A stretch of DNA of 64,000 bases from Alienimonas californiensis (GTDB lineage: Bacteria; Planctomycetota; Planctomycetia; Planctomycetales; Planctomycetaceae): NCBI RefSeq assembly GCF_007743815.1, contig NZ_CP036265.1:248001-312000 (forward strand), read 5' to 3'. Under the pieces are notes generated by a model. The model made no database searches and was not told the DNA's origin. It saw only the letters and a list, made by a program, of their open reading frames with translations. The stretch's first letter is position 1. Each line of letters begins with the position of its first letter. The position numbers were made by a program, and so were the translations under genes. Positions 6,465-15,783 of the stretch are shown one piece after another.

Positions 6465-9284
6465 TCACCGCCGGCCGGATTCGGCCGCGGCGTCGTTGTC
6501 CGGATCGGCCTCGGGATCGTCGGCCGGCGGGGCGGCGAGGGGCTCGGGGGATTCGCCGCGGACGGCGGCGATCAGTAGATCGGAGGGGCCGGTCTTGTTG
6601 AGGAAGCATTCGGCGCCGGCGGCCCGCATCGCCTCGCCCACGGCCGCTTCGGAGTGCATCGACAGCCCGACCACCCGCACGCCGGGCACCTCGCGGACGA
6701 TGCGAGCGGTCGCCTCGACCCCGCCGAGCTTCGGCAGGGAGACGTCCATCACGACCACGTCCGGCCGCAACTCCTTCGCCCGTTCGACCGCCTCCAGCCC
6801 GTCGCTGGCCTCGCCGACGATCTCCACCCCGCCCCGCACGTTCAGCAGCGACGCCAGCCCGCTGCGAATGACCGTATGGTCGTCGACCAGCAAGGCCCGG
6901 ACGGCGTCAGTCTTCGCGGCGGCTTCGTGCTGCGGCTGGGCGTCGCGGGGGAGGTCGGCGGCGAGGCGGGCGGCGTCCACGCCGTCGTCGGCCCGATCGC
7001 GCGCCAGTCGCTCCAGTTCCTCGGCGGGCAGGGAGATCGAGATCGCGGCGCCGGCGCCCGGCGCGGACTGCACCGCCAGCGTGCCGCCGAGCAGTTCGAC
7101 CCGCTCCCGAATGTTGGCCAGCCCGAACCCGCCGGCGAGGTGCGAAGGCGAGTCGCCCGCCAGCAGCCGCTCCGGTTCGCAGCCGCGACCCTCGTCGCGG
7201 ACGGTCAGCGTCAGCCCGCCGCCGGGTCGGGCGAGGGCGAGGGCCGCGGACTGGCCGCCGGAGTGTTTCAGGGCGTTGAGCAGCAGTTCCCGGGCACTTT
7301 GGAACAGGAACGCCTCCACCTGCCGGGGCAGCGCGGCGACGGCCGCGAGGTCGTCGTCTTTGTCACGGTCGCCGCCGGCGTCACGGTCGTCGCGGCCGGG
7401 GACGGTCACCGCGACGGCGAACCGGTGCTGGTCCCGAAAGGTGCGGCCGAGCCATTGCAGCGCCTCGGCAAGGCCGCGGTCGTAGAGCACCGGCGGGCAG
7501 AGGTCGACCGCCAGCGTGCGGGAGGCCTCGATCGCCTCGTCCACCAAAGGGGCGAGCCGGCGGAGGGCTTCCCGCCCATCCGCCCCCCCCGCCTGGGCCA
7601 GCTCAGCCCACATCTTCGTGCCCACCAATAACTGCTGGAAATGATCGTGCAGGGTGTAGGCGATGCGGCGGCGCTCCTCCTGCTCGGCGGCGGTCAGTTT
7701 GGCGGCGAGGCGGCGGAGTTGGTCGGTCCGTTCGGCGACGCGGCGTTCGAGGTCCTCGGTCAGGGACCGCAGTTCCCGCTCCGCCCGTTTCAGATCGGTC
7801 ACGTCGCGAATCGTGCCGACGTGCCGCACCGCCCGGCGGTTGGGCCCCGCGCCCTCGAACGTCACCTCCCCGTTGACGGCGACCCACCGCAGCTCCCCGT
7901 CCTGACGGACGATGCGGTGCTCCACGTCGATGCGGCCGTCCCCGGCGGCGTCGACCGCGGCGGCGATCGCGGCTTCCAGCAGCGGGTGATCGGCGGGCGG
8001 GACCATCGCCAGGTACGCCGCCGCATCCGGCCCCGGCCCCACGGCGGGGTCGAGCCCGAGGATGCGGAGGGCCTCGTCGGACCAGTTCATTCCCCCGGAG
8101 AAGGCGGCCACGAACCGCTCCGGCGCCTCGGCGGGCGTGCCGCCCTGCGGGAGAGCGTCCGCCTCGGGAGCCGAGGCGGGCGGGCGGTATTCCCAAGCCC
8201 CCATGCGGGCCGCGGTAACGGCCAGCCGCAGGCGGTTCTCGCTTTCGGCGACGGCCCGGGCGGACATCTCGGAGGCGGTGACGTCCTGGATGACGCCGAC
8301 GATCCGGTTCTCCCGCGCGTCGCGGCGACCGTGCAGCACGACGTAGCGGTCCGGGCCGCCGTCGGCCGGTCGGATGCGATACGCCATGGGCTCCCACCGC
8401 TCGGCGCCGGAAGCGATCGCCGCCGCCATGTCCGCCTTCAGGGCCTCCCGGTCATCCGGGTGGACGCAGCCGTCGATCGCGGTGTGCAGGCCGTCCCGGT
8501 CGGACGGCAGCCCGTTGATCTCCGCGGTGCGGGCGTCCCAACTGACCTCCATCGTGTCGAGGTCAATCTCCCAGGTGCCCAGCTGGCCCGCGTCCAGGGC
8601 CAGGCGGAGGCGGCCCTCGCTCTGGGCGAGGCCGCGGGCGGCCTCCTCGGAGGCGGTCACGTCCTGCACGACGCCGACCACGCGGCCCTCCTCGCGGGGG
8701 CCGTCCGGGCACCCCTGGAACGCCACGTACTTCACGCGGCCGTCGGTCATCAGCAGCCGGAAGGTCATCCGCGGCCACTGCTCGGCGTCGGACGCGAGCG
8801 CCTCGGCGATCTCCGCCCGCACCCGCGTGCGGTCCTCCGGGTGCACGCAGGCGTCGACGACGGCGTCGAGATCGCCGGACCGGCCGGGCAACTCGTTCAC
8901 CTCGGCGGAACGGTCGTCCCAACTAATGACGCCGGTCCGCCCGTCGATCTGCCAGGTGCCGAGATTCGCGGCGTGCAGGGCGAGCCGCCGCACCTCCGCG
9001 GCGCGGCGAAAGCGGGCCTCGGCGGTCCGCAGTTCCGCCCGATCGACGAGAACCCGGCCGTGATCCGTCTCGCCCGCGACGCCGTCCGTTCCCAGCGCGG
9101 TACGGCTTCCCCGCCGCACGCTCGCGCCCTCCGCTCCGGCGTCCGCAAACGTCGCGTCCGCGAACGCGGCGAGCGTCGCGAAACCCCCGCCCCCCACCGC
9201 GAACAACTCGGCGGCCGGGGGGTCGGACGGGGAACCGGCGGCGGACATGCGGGCGGGGCGAAGGCGGCGGATGCGGGCGCCCAT
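6465..9284 (-). CDS. Three-PAS sensor histidine kinase with C-terminal receiver domain
   Basis: 939 residues. Three PAS/PAC units lie at about 95-215, 225-345 and 350-500, each ending in a GV-x-QDVT or GTIRDVT strand; a coiled coil at 495-540 leads to a HisKA_3 dimerisation domain with EERRRIAYTLHDHFQQ (His near 546). A HATPase follows (Asn of LLLNALKHS near 670, DEGRG near 697, GLANIRERVELLGG near 721). Residues 795-910 form a receiver with DD at 801-802, phospho-acceptor Asp near 847 in VVMDVSLPKLGG, and Lys near 897. The receiver is NarL/FixJ-like but no HTH follows. No transmembrane segment is evident, so it is probably cytoplasmic. ATG at residue 13 is an alternative start. Its output partner is not in the window. 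Confidence 0.88.
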   Translation of the reverse strand: MGARIRRLRPARMSAAGSPSDPPAAELFAVGGGGFATLAAFADATFADAGAEGASVRRGSRTALGTDGVAGETDHGRVLVDRAELRTAEARFRRAAEVRRLALHAANLGTWQIDGRTGVISWDDRSAEVNELPGRSGDLDAVVDACVHPEDRTRVRAEIAEALASDAEQWPRMTFRLLMTDGRVKYVAFQGCPDGPREEGRVVGVVQDVTASEEAARGLAQSEGRLRLALDAGQLGTWEIDLDTMEVSWDARTAEINGLPSDRDGLHTAIDGCVHPDDREALKADMAAAIASGAERWEPMAYRIRPADGGPDRYVVLHGRRDARENRIVGVIQDVTASEMSARAVAESENRLRLAVTAARMGAWEYRPPASAPEADALPQGGTPAEAPERFVAAFSGGMNWSDEALRILGLDPAVGPGPDAAAYLAMVPPADHPLLEAAIAAAVDAAGDGRIDVEHRIVRQDGELRWVAVNGEVTFEGAGPNRRAVRHVGTIRDVTDLKRAERELRSLTEDLERRVAERTDQLRRLAAKLTAAEQEERRRIAYTLHDHFQQLLVGTKMWAELAQAGGADGREALRRLAPLVDEAIEASRTLAVDLCPPVLYDRGLAEALQWLGRTFRDQHRFAVAVTVPGRDDRDAGGDRDKDDDLAAVAALPRQVEAFLFQSARELLLNALKHSGGQSAALALARPGGGLTLTVRDEGRGCEPERLLAGDSPSHLAGGFGLANIRERVELLGGTLAVQSAPGAGAAISISLPAEELERLARDRADDGVDAARLAADLPRDAQPQHEAAAKTDAVRALLVDDHTVIRSGLASLLNVRGGVEIVGEASDGLEAVERAKELRPDVVVMDVSLPKLGGVEATARIVREVPGVRVVGLSMHSEAAVGEAMRAAGAECFLNKTGPSDLLIAAVRGESPEPLAAPPADDPEADPDNDAAAESGRR

Positions 9285-9368
9285 GATAGCGGGGCCGTCC
9301 CGCCGCGGGGCGACCTCCCGATCCGGATTCCCGCCCGTCCGCCCCTGCGAGAAACGCCCCGGCGGGGG

Positions 9369-11669
9369 CTAACGCATCTTCTTCATCTCAAATTGCTCCC
9401 CGGCGAGGGCCCGTTTGGCGAAGGCGCCCCAGTAGGGCGTGGGGGTGTAGCTCCAGTCGGAGATCATCACCGGGCTCGCCTTGGGGTGCAGGCACCAGCC
9501 GGTCCAATTGAGGCGATGCTTCTGAATGAACCCGAGCATATCGGGCACCCAGGTGTATGGATCCTCCTGAACCTCGGCGGGGACGAAGCTCATCTTGGTC
9601 ACGTCGGCACCGCATTCGCCGACGAAGATCGGGTACTTCTCCGCGACGGGCAGGACGCTCGCCCAGCCGGGGTGCCAGTTATAGGTGTGCCAGGCGTACA
9701 TAATGCCGTGGCCGCCCTGGTCGTCGAGGGCGTAGCCCTTCACGATGCCGCTGAGGTCGTTCGAATAGAACATCCCGGAGGCGATAATCACGTTCTTGGC
9801 GCCGGTGGACCGCACGGCGTCGACGAGGCCCTGCATGCCGACCGAGCGGTAGGCGTTGTTGGCGAGTTTTTCCTCGTCGGTCAGGAAGGTCGCCTCGTCG
9901 ACGCCCTCGGGCAGGCCGACCCAGCCGCCGTTGCGCCACACCTCCCAACTGATCCCGTGCGGCTCGTTGAAGACGTCGAACAGCACCGCCGGATGATCTT
10001 TATACTTCGCGGCGAAGTCCTTCCAGAAGGCGGCGTGCTCCGGCTTGGGCGCCCGGAAGCGGTGCAGGTCGATCGCGATATAGGCCCCGCGGTTGGCCGC
10101 GAGGGTGATGATCTGGTCGATAATCTCCCGATATTCCTCGCCGCCGTCCTTCTGGTAGGCGCTGTCGCCGTACCAGAACGACTCCTTCATCGGGACGCGG
10201 ACGCAGTTCGCCTTCCAGTCGTCGATCGCCACGACCACCGATTTAATCATCTGCCGGTCGGCCGGCAGCGTTTCCAGGCCGCCGGCGTTCACGCCCTGCA
10301 GCCAGACCTCGTTGCCGTCCGCGTCGTGCAGGCGATTGCCGACCACGCGGAGTTCGCTGGGCCAGTTCTCGCGTTGCGGCTCCTCGGGGGGCACGAACCG
10401 GGCCTGCCGTTCCGCCTCCCGCTGCGCGGCGGCGATCCGCAGCGGCTCCGGGTCGGTCGGCCTTAAAACAAGGTCGTCCAGTTCGAACGTGCCCGCGTTC
10501 GCCTCGAACAGGCAGGGCATGAGGACCAGCGTGAGCGCCTCCTCCGGGACGAGGAAGCTCTTGCTCACTTCGACCCAGCCGTCGGTGTCTTTTTGCGTAT
10601 AAGCGGGAGAGGGCGAGCCGCCGAGTTTCTTGCCGTCGACCCCGTGGTACTCCATCAGGATGCGGGCGTCGTGCCAGGGGGCCTCGCCCTTTTTCAAGCC
10701 GGTCACGCGCTGCCGCCACGACAGTTCCAGCGCCTTCACGTCGGCGGGGATATCGAAGGTGCGATAGACCATCACCATCGCCCCCGGCTCCGGCACGGTC
10801 AGGCGGAGAAAGCGGTTGCCGTCCTCCGCCGGCCAGCTCCCGCCGTCCTTCGGCACTCCCCAGTCTTTGGGCCGATCGCCGGTTTTCGCCTTGGGATCGG
10901 CCGTTTCAAAGTCGCCGTTGGAGATTAAATTGTCCTCCGCCGCCAGCCGCTCGGCGGCCTTGGCCCGGCGTTTGGCGGCGTCGGCCTGCAACTTGGCGTC
11001 GCGGACGGCGGTTTTCTGATCGAGCGCCTCCCGAAGCGGGCCGGGATCGACGGGCCGCAGGGCGAGGTCGTCCAGATCGAACGTGCCGGCCTGCACCTGG
11101 AACAGCGACGGCATGAACTTCAGCCCCCGGGCGCCGGCGGGCACGAGAAACTCGACCTCCCGCTCGACCCAGCCGTCGGTGTCCTTCCGCGAGGAGGGCG
11201 CCGGCGGGCCGGGGCTGACCTTTTTCCGCTCCGCGTCCATAAATTCCATCATGATGCGGGCGTCGAACCAGGACTGCCGGCCGACCTTCAACCCCTCGAC
11301 CCGCTGCCGCCAGGAGAGCTTCAGCGCCTCGACCCCCTCCGGGATCGTCAGCTCCTGATAGAGCATCACCGTTTCGCCCGGCTTCGGGCTGGTCAGCCGC
11401 AGGAAGCGGTTGCCGTCCTCGACGGCCCAAGAACCGCCGGTCGGGGCGTCCGCCCAGCCGTCCGGCTTGCCGTCGCCGTTCTGGTCGACTTCGAAGTCGG
11501 GGTTGGGGGTGAGGGAGGCCGCGGGCGTTTGGGCGTCCTGAGCGAACGCCGTCGGCGTGAGGGCTCCCGCCGCCCCGAGCAGCACCAGACCGAGGGCGAA
11601 CGCGGCGCCGCGCACCACGGCGCCGAACGGGCGAGCGACGGCAAATTGCGGGGGAGCGGGACGCGGCAT
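9369..11669 (-). CDS. Secreted glycoside hydrolase family 5 enzyme with two N-terminal CBM-like domains
   Basis: 766 residues from ATG 11669, chosen because the signal peptide (hydrophobic core about 19-42, AFA cleavage near 43) begins there and GGAG lies about 12 bases upstream. Two homologous jelly-roll-like carbohydrate-binding units at roughly 50-235 and 250-420 share NGDFE/NPDFE, GNRFLRL, LSWRQRV and [16 protein letters not shown] motifs (CBM_4_9-like). The catalytic domain from about 440 begins with [15 protein letters not shown]; the acid/base Glu is in FNEPHG (about 569) and the nucleophile Glu in FVGECGAD (about 685), as in clan GH-A. It would cut beta-linked glucans or mannans outside the cytoplasm. 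The target polysaccharide is not known. Confidence 0.88.
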   Translation of the reverse strand: MPRPAPPQFAVARPFGAVVRGAAFALGLVLLGAAGALTPTAFAQDAQTPAASLTPNPDFEVDQNGDGKPDGWADAPTGGSWAVEDGNRFLRLTSPKPGETVMLYQELTIPEGVEALKLSWRQRVEGLKVGRQSWFDARIMMEFMDAERKKVSPGPPAPSSRKDTDGWVEREVEFLVPAGARGLKFMPSLFQVQAGTFDLDDLALRPVDPGPLREALDQKTAVRDAKLQADAAKRRAKAAERLAAEDNLISNGDFETADPKAKTGDRPKDWGVPKDGGSWPAEDGNRFLRLTVPEPGAMVMVYRTFDIPADVKALELSWRQRVTGLKKGEAPWHDARILMEYHGVDGKKLGGSPSPAYTQKDTDGWVEVSKSFLVPEEALTLVLMPCLFEANAGTFELDDLVLRPTDPEPLRIAAAQREAERQARFVPPEEPQRENWPSELRVVGNRLHDADGNEVWLQGVNAGGLETLPADRQMIKSVVVAIDDWKANCVRVPMKESFWYGDSAYQKDGGEEYREIIDQIITLAANRGAYIAIDLHRFRAPKPEHAAFWKDFAAKYKDHPAVLFDVFNEPHGISWEVWRNGGWVGLPEGVDEATFLTDEEKLANNAYRSVGMQGLVDAVRSTGAKNVIIASGMFYSNDLSGIVKGYALDDQGGHGIMYAWHTYNWHPGWASVLPVAEKYPIFVGECGADVTKMSFVPAEVQEDPYTWVPDMLGFIQKHRLNWTGWCLHPKASPVMISDWSYTPTPYWGAFAKRALAGEQFEMKKMR

Positions 11670-11817
11670 CCAAGAGTCTCCGAGGATCGAATCAGGCCGA
11701 TGGGTTCTTTGCGGGAAGTGTGATCGCTCCCCGCAGCGTTGTCGACCGGCCGCCGATACCCGGGCACGGTCTTCGGGGCACGGGCTTCGGGGCATGGCCC
11801 CGGGGGGAGGACGCTCG

Positions 11818-11839
11818 CCGGCCCGCTACCGCGGGCCGG
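11818..11839. promoter_or_regulatory. 9-bp perfect hairpin just upstream of the AI-2E-family gene
   Basis: CCGGCCCGC - TACC - GCGGGCCGG, a perfect GC stem, ends 23 bases before the ATG at 11862 in the 192-bp region between two divergent genes. An imperfect direct repeat around GGGCACGG and CTTCGGGGCA precedes it at about 11760-11793. It could affect translation of the downstream gene or bind a dimeric regulator; GC-rich chance hairpins are common at this base composition. Confidence 0.35.
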
Positions 11840-11861
11840 GACGGGACGGCACGATCTGCTG

Positions 11862-13886
11862 ATGTCGACGGTGCCCGCTCCCCCGCCTGTCTCCCGCACG
11901 CCCCGAGTCGTGCCCGGCGCGGCGCCGGACGCGACCACCAAAACGGCAGCGTGGGTCGCGTTCACGATCGCCGTCCTCTACTTCGCCCAGGAGGTGTTGC
12001 TCCCCTTCGCCCTGGCGGTCCTGTTGACGTTCCTGCTGGCGCCGCTGGTCTCGCGGTTGCGGCGGTGGGGCCTGGGCCGCGTGCCGGCGGTAATCCTCGT
12101 CACCGCCCTGACGGCGGCGATCGTCGTGTCGCTGGCGGCGGTGGTCGCCTGGCAGATCGCCGGCCTGGCGCAGGATCTCCCGAAGTACGAACGGAACCTC
12201 TCCGCCAAGATCGACTCCATGGAGGCCGGCACGGAGAACGGCACCGTCGCCCGGCTGCGGAAAATGTACGACCGGCTGTCGGCCCGGCTGGGCGCCGACG
12301 ACGAGGTCCCTGCCGCCGGGGCCGACGACAAGCCGGTGCCGGTGGAAGTGGTGGAGGTCGACGCCGGCGAGAGCGCCACCGGGCCGCTGGAGTTCGCCCT
12401 CGGCTATCTCGGTTCGCTGCTGGCGCCGATCGGCGTGGCGGCGGTCGTGCTGGTGTTCGCCGTGTTCATGCTGATCGACCGCGAGGATCTGCGGGACCGC
12501 CTGTTCCGGCTCAGCGGCGTCGACCGCCTCGGCGCCACCACCCAGGTGTTGGAGGAAGCCGGCAAGCGGGTCAGCCGCTATCTCCTCATGCAACTGATCG
12601 TCAACGCCTCCTACGGCGCCGCGGTGGCCGTCGGGCTCCTGGTGATCGGCCTGCCCAACGCGATCCTCTGGGGGTTGTTGGCGACGACGCTACGCTACGT
12701 GCCGTACGTCGGTCCGTGGATCGCGGCGGCGTTCCCGATCACGCTGTCGGTGGTGGTTTCCAAGGGTTGGAGCGACCCGCTGCTGATCGTCGGGATGTTC
12801 GTCGTGCTGGAATTAATCAGCAACAACGTGATCGAGCCGTGGCTGTACGGCAGCGGCACGGGGGTCTCGACGATGGGCGTGCTGCTGGCGGCGGCGTTCT
12901 GGCTGTGGCTGTGGGGGCCGGTCGGGCTGATCCTGGCAATGCCGTTAACCGTCTGCCTGACGGTCGTCGGTCGGCACGTCCCGCAACTGGCCTTCCTGCA
13001 GGTTATTTTAGGCGACGAGCCGGTGCTGGACCCGGCGGCCCGGCTGTATCAGCGGTTCCTCTCGATGGACGCCGACGAGGTGGACGACCTCGTCGAGCAC
13101 CTGTTCGACCCCGACGAACCCGCCGGCTGGGCCTCCGGCGAGGCGACCGGCGCTGCGGAGTCTCCGCCGGAGCGGACGACGATGGCGTTCTACGACGCGG
13201 TCCTGCTGCCGGCCCTGACGCTGGCGGAGCGCGACCGGCGCCGCGGTTCTCTGGACGAACGGCACGAGCGGTTCGCCCACGACGAGGCCCGTGCCCTCAT
13301 TGCCGAACTCGCCGACCGCACCGCCGCCGAGGCCCCGAAAAACGGCGGTCCCGTCGGTGCGACGACGACCGCGGACGGTCCCCCGGCCGGGACGCCGCGG
13401 GCGCTGGTCGTGTCGGCCCGCGACGAGGCGGACGCGATCGCCGGCACGGCGCTCGTCCAGTTGCTGCGGGCCCGGGGCTGGGACGCCGAGGCGTTGACCG
13501 AGGAGACGTTGGTCAGCGAGGTCGCGGAGCGGACGGCGACCGGACCGCACGTGGTGGTCGTCAGTGCCCTGCCCCCCGGCGCCGGGGCGCACGCCCGGTC
13601 GTGGACCCGGCGTTTGCGGGCCGCGGCGCCGAAGCTGCCAATTATCGTGGGCCTCTGGGGCGGCGGCCCGGGGGCAGAGCGCCTCCGCAACCGTCTGAAG
13701 GACGCGGGCGCCGACCGCCTCAGCGTGACGCTCGCGGAGGCGGTCGCCCACGTCCGCGCCCTCGCCGCCGCCGCCGCCGCCACCCCGAGAACCCACGACG
13801 CCGCCCCGACCAGCCACGGCGACTGCCCCAATTCAAACCCCCGCCCCCCGGAATCACAATCCGGCTCCACGACCACGAAACGCTAG
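11862..13886 (+). CDS. AI-2E family transporter with long cytoplasmic C-terminal extension
   Basis: 674 residues from ATG 11862. Residues about 25-400 match the AI-2E exporter (PerM/YdiK) family: N-terminal helices (VAFTIAVLYFAQEVLLPFA), a soluble middle part, and the late membrane segments containing LRYVPYVGPWIAAAFP and ISNNVIEPWLYG. The family normally ends near residue 350-400. Here about 270 more residues follow, including a Rossmann-like unit at about 550-670 (ALVVSARDEADAIAGT, LLRARGWDAEALTEE, VVVSALPPG, LPIIVGLWGGG) that resembles the fold of B12-binding or receiver-type domains without a recognisable cofactor motif. Function could be export of a small molecule or a peptidoglycan-linked role. 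It diverges from the GH5 gene. Confidence 0.82.
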   Translation: MSTVPAPPPVSRTPRVVPGAAPDATTKTAAWVAFTIAVLYFAQEVLLPFALAVLLTFLLAPLVSRLRRWGLGRVPAVILVTALTAAIVVSLAAVVAWQIAGLAQDLPKYERNLSAKIDSMEAGTENGTVARLRKMYDRLSARLGADDEVPAAGADDKPVPVEVVEVDAGESATGPLEFALGYLGSLLAPIGVAAVVLVFAVFMLIDREDLRDRLFRLSGVDRLGATTQVLEEAGKRVSRYLLMQLIVNASYGAAVAVGLLVIGLPNAILWGLLATTLRYVPYVGPWIAAAFPITLSVVVSKGWSDPLLIVGMFVVLELISNNVIEPWLYGSGTGVSTMGVLLAAAFWLWLWGPVGLILAMPLTVCLTVVGRHVPQLAFLQVILGDEPVLDPAARLYQRFLSMDADEVDDLVEHLFDPDEPAGWASGEATGAAESPPERTTMAFYDAVLLPALTLAERDRRRGSLDERHERFAHDEARALIAELADRTAAEAPKNGGPVGATTTADGPPAGTPRALVVSARDEADAIAGTALVQLLRARGWDAEALTEETLVSEVAERTATGPHVVVVSALPPGAGAHARSWTRRLRAAAPKLPIIVGLWGGGPGAERLRNRLKDAGADRLSVTLAEAVAHVRALAAAAAATPRTHDAAPTSHGDCPNSNPRPPESQSGSTTTKR

Positions 13887-13910
13887 CATAGTAGACTCTG
13901 CGGCGCGGCC

Positions 13911-13952
13911 GTGAGACGTTTTCTACGCGATCTTCGCGCAAAAACGTCTCAC
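13911..13952. promoter_or_regulatory. Strong two-stage hairpin (terminator or regulatory element)
   Basis: GTGAGACGTTTT at 13911-13922 is perfectly complementary to AAAACGTCTCAC at 13941-13952. Between them CGCGA and TCGCG (13926-13930 and 13934-13938) form an inner stem around TCT. A third partial copy of the arm (GTGTCTCAC) follows at about 13956-13964. It lies 25 bp after the AI-2E gene. With T and A runs inside the stem it may act as a bidirectional terminator, although no U-tract follows the outer stem. A protein-binding palindrome is the alternative. Confidence 0.5.
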
Positions 13953-14048
13953 GAAGTGTCTCACGCCCCGGGCCGGCCGCCCTCTCAATAAGCCATTTTT
14001 TCATCGCCCGCCCCAGCGAACAGGGAAGCCACCGAGGGGCTTCCCTCC

Positions 14049-14122
14049 TCAGTCCAACGCCTGCCGCTCGTCGCAGGAGTCGGACTGACGATTGCGGTTC
14101 CGCCGCCTGCCGGCGACGGAAC
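14049..14122. promoter_or_regulatory. Two adjacent imperfect hairpins upstream of the MBOAT gene
   Basis: First hairpin: TCAGTCC at 14049-14055 pairs with GGACTGA at 14082-14088, with an inner CTGC/GCAG pair. Second: GTTCCG and CGGAAC arms enclose a GC-rich loop at about 14096-14122. They sit in a 376-bp stretch (13887-14262) that has no gene. The role is unknown; they could be transcript-end structures or part of the leader of the acyltransferase mRNA. Confidence 0.35.
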
Positions 14123-14262
14123 AGCCCTTCTTCCCTGTCGAACAAACGGGACGTCGAACAACTCGGAAGGATTTGACCATAACTCATTGAGCGACGTCCG
14201 CGGGCCCGGTAAACCTGTCGCCGCCCCGTCGCCCCCGGCCGCCGTACAGGTCTCGCCCCCAC

Positions 14263-15762
14263 GTGCAGTTTAACTCTCTGCTGTTCGCCCTGTTTTTCGG
14301 GGTCGTGCTGCTGGCGTATTACGTGCCGCCGTGGAGCGGGCGGGCCGGGTGGGGGATGCAGAAGGGCCTGCTGCTGGCCTTCAGCTACCTGTTCTACGCC
14401 GCAGCCCACCCGCCGTTCGCGGCGCTGCTGGCGTTCAGCACGGTCGTGGATTGGTTCGCCGCCAAGGGGATGCACCGGGCGGACTCGCTGGTCGCCCGGC
14501 GGGGCTGGCTCCTCGCCAGCCTCGCCACGAATCTGGGCATGCTGGGCTTCTTCAAGTACGGCGAGTTCCTGCTGGTGAACTTCGCCGACGCCGTCCACGG
14601 TCTGGGCTGGACCGGCTACGAGCCGCCGGAGTGGAGCATCCTGCTGCCGGTCGGGATCAGCTTTTTCACCTTCCAGACGCTCTCCTACACGATCGACGTC
14701 TATCGCGGGAACGCGGAGCCGTGGGACAGCTTCCTGGACTTCGCCCTGTACGTCAGCTTCTTCCCGCAGCTGGTCGCCGGGCCGATCGTGCGGGCGACGG
14801 ACTTCCTGCCGCAGCTCGCCCCGGAGGAACGGGAGGGGTCGACGAAGGTCGGCCGGCGGGCGAGCGGGCCTCAATTCAGTTGGGGCCTGAGCTTGCTGGT
14901 CGTGGGCCTGTTCGAAAAGGTAGTTGTCGCCGATGGCCTCTTGGCCCCAGTGGCGAACCAGGTGTTCGGCTCGCCCGGGGCCGAGGGGGCCACAGAACGG
15001 CTGGCCGAGGGCTACACGTTCGTGAGCGCCTGGGTCGGCACGTTGGCGTTCGCGGGGCAAATCTTCTGCGACTTCGCCGGGTACAGCACCTGCGCGATCG
15101 GCGTGGCGATGTGCCTGGGCTTCGCCCTGCCGGAGAACTTTCGCTACCCCTACGCCGCCGTCGGTTTCAGCGACTTCTGGCGGCGCTGGCATATCTCGCT
15201 TTCCACCTGGCTGCGGGACTACCTGTATATCCCGTTGGGCGGCAACCGCGGGGGACGAGCGTTCGTTTATCGCAATTTAATGCTGACGATGCTGCTGGGC
15301 GGGATCTGGCACGGGGCGGCGTGGACGTTCCTCGCCTGGGGCGGGCTGCACGGGGCGTTGCTGATCCTCGAACGCGGCCTGCGGGCACTGCCGAGCGCCC
15401 GCTGGGAATTGTGGCGGCGGTGGTACGGGGAGCTGTTTCTTATCTCCGTGACCTTCGCGGCGATTTGTGTGACGTGGGTGTTCTTCCGGGCGGGCACCTT
15501 CGAGCAGGCATGGTCAATGCTTTCCGCACTATCCGGTGCGTCCGGCATGGGCAAGGGCGGCCTGCTGTTGCGGGACGTGGGGTTGACCGGTGTCGGCGTC
15601 GGCGGCGTCTTGGCAGTCCACTACCTACTGCGCAACACGACGCTGGAAGCGGTCGCCGACCGGCTGCCGTGGTGGGTGACGTCCTGCACACTGGCGGCGA
15701 TGACCGTCTTGATCGTTCTCTCTCCGCCGTCGGACGAGGCGTTTATCTACTTTCAGTTCTGA
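14263..15762 (+). CDS. MBOAT-family O-acyltransferase (AlgI-like)
   Basis: 499 residues starting at GTG 14263 (MQFNSLLFALFFGVVLL is the usual AlgI/DltB-like first helix). About ten membrane segments are present; the MBOAT signature includes GYSTCAIGVAMCLGF, FSDFWRRWHISLSTWLRDYLY and the catalytic His in GGIWHGAAW (His350), with a second conserved His in GGLHG (His363). Such enzymes pass acetyl groups from the cytoplasm to a periplasmic acceptor that O-acetylates a polysaccharide. The next gene 21 bp downstream encodes an SGNH-like protein, the usual periplasmic partner (as in AlgI/AlgJ or PatA/PatB). The acyl-group acceptor is not identifiable here. Confidence 0.9.
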   Translation: MQFNSLLFALFFGVVLLAYYVPPWSGRAGWGMQKGLLLAFSYLFYAAAHPPFAALLAFSTVVDWFAAKGMHRADSLVARRGWLLASLATNLGMLGFFKYGEFLLVNFADAVHGLGWTGYEPPEWSILLPVGISFFTFQTLSYTIDVYRGNAEPWDSFLDFALYVSFFPQLVAGPIVRATDFLPQLAPEEREGSTKVGRRASGPQFSWGLSLLVVGLFEKVVVADGLLAPVANQVFGSPGAEGATERLAEGYTFVSAWVGTLAFAGQIFCDFAGYSTCAIGVAMCLGFALPENFRYPYAAVGFSDFWRRWHISLSTWLRDYLYIPLGGNRGGRAFVYRNLMLTMLLGGIWHGAAWTFLAWGGLHGALLILERGLRALPSARWELWRRWYGELFLISVTFAAICVTWVFFRAGTFEQAWSMLSALSGASGMGKGGLLLRDVGLTGVGVGGVLAVHYLLRNTTLEAVADRLPWWVTSCTLAAMTVLIVLSPPSDEAFIYFQF

Positions 15763-15783
15763 CAGACGAGTATCGTTCGAAAC

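Noticed and set aside
7641-10466. 941-residue plus-strand ORF opposite the kinase and GH5 genes
   Set aside because: Composition is the Arg/Gly/Pro/His-rich pattern of a shadow frame in high-GC DNA; the minus strand has clear domains throughout.
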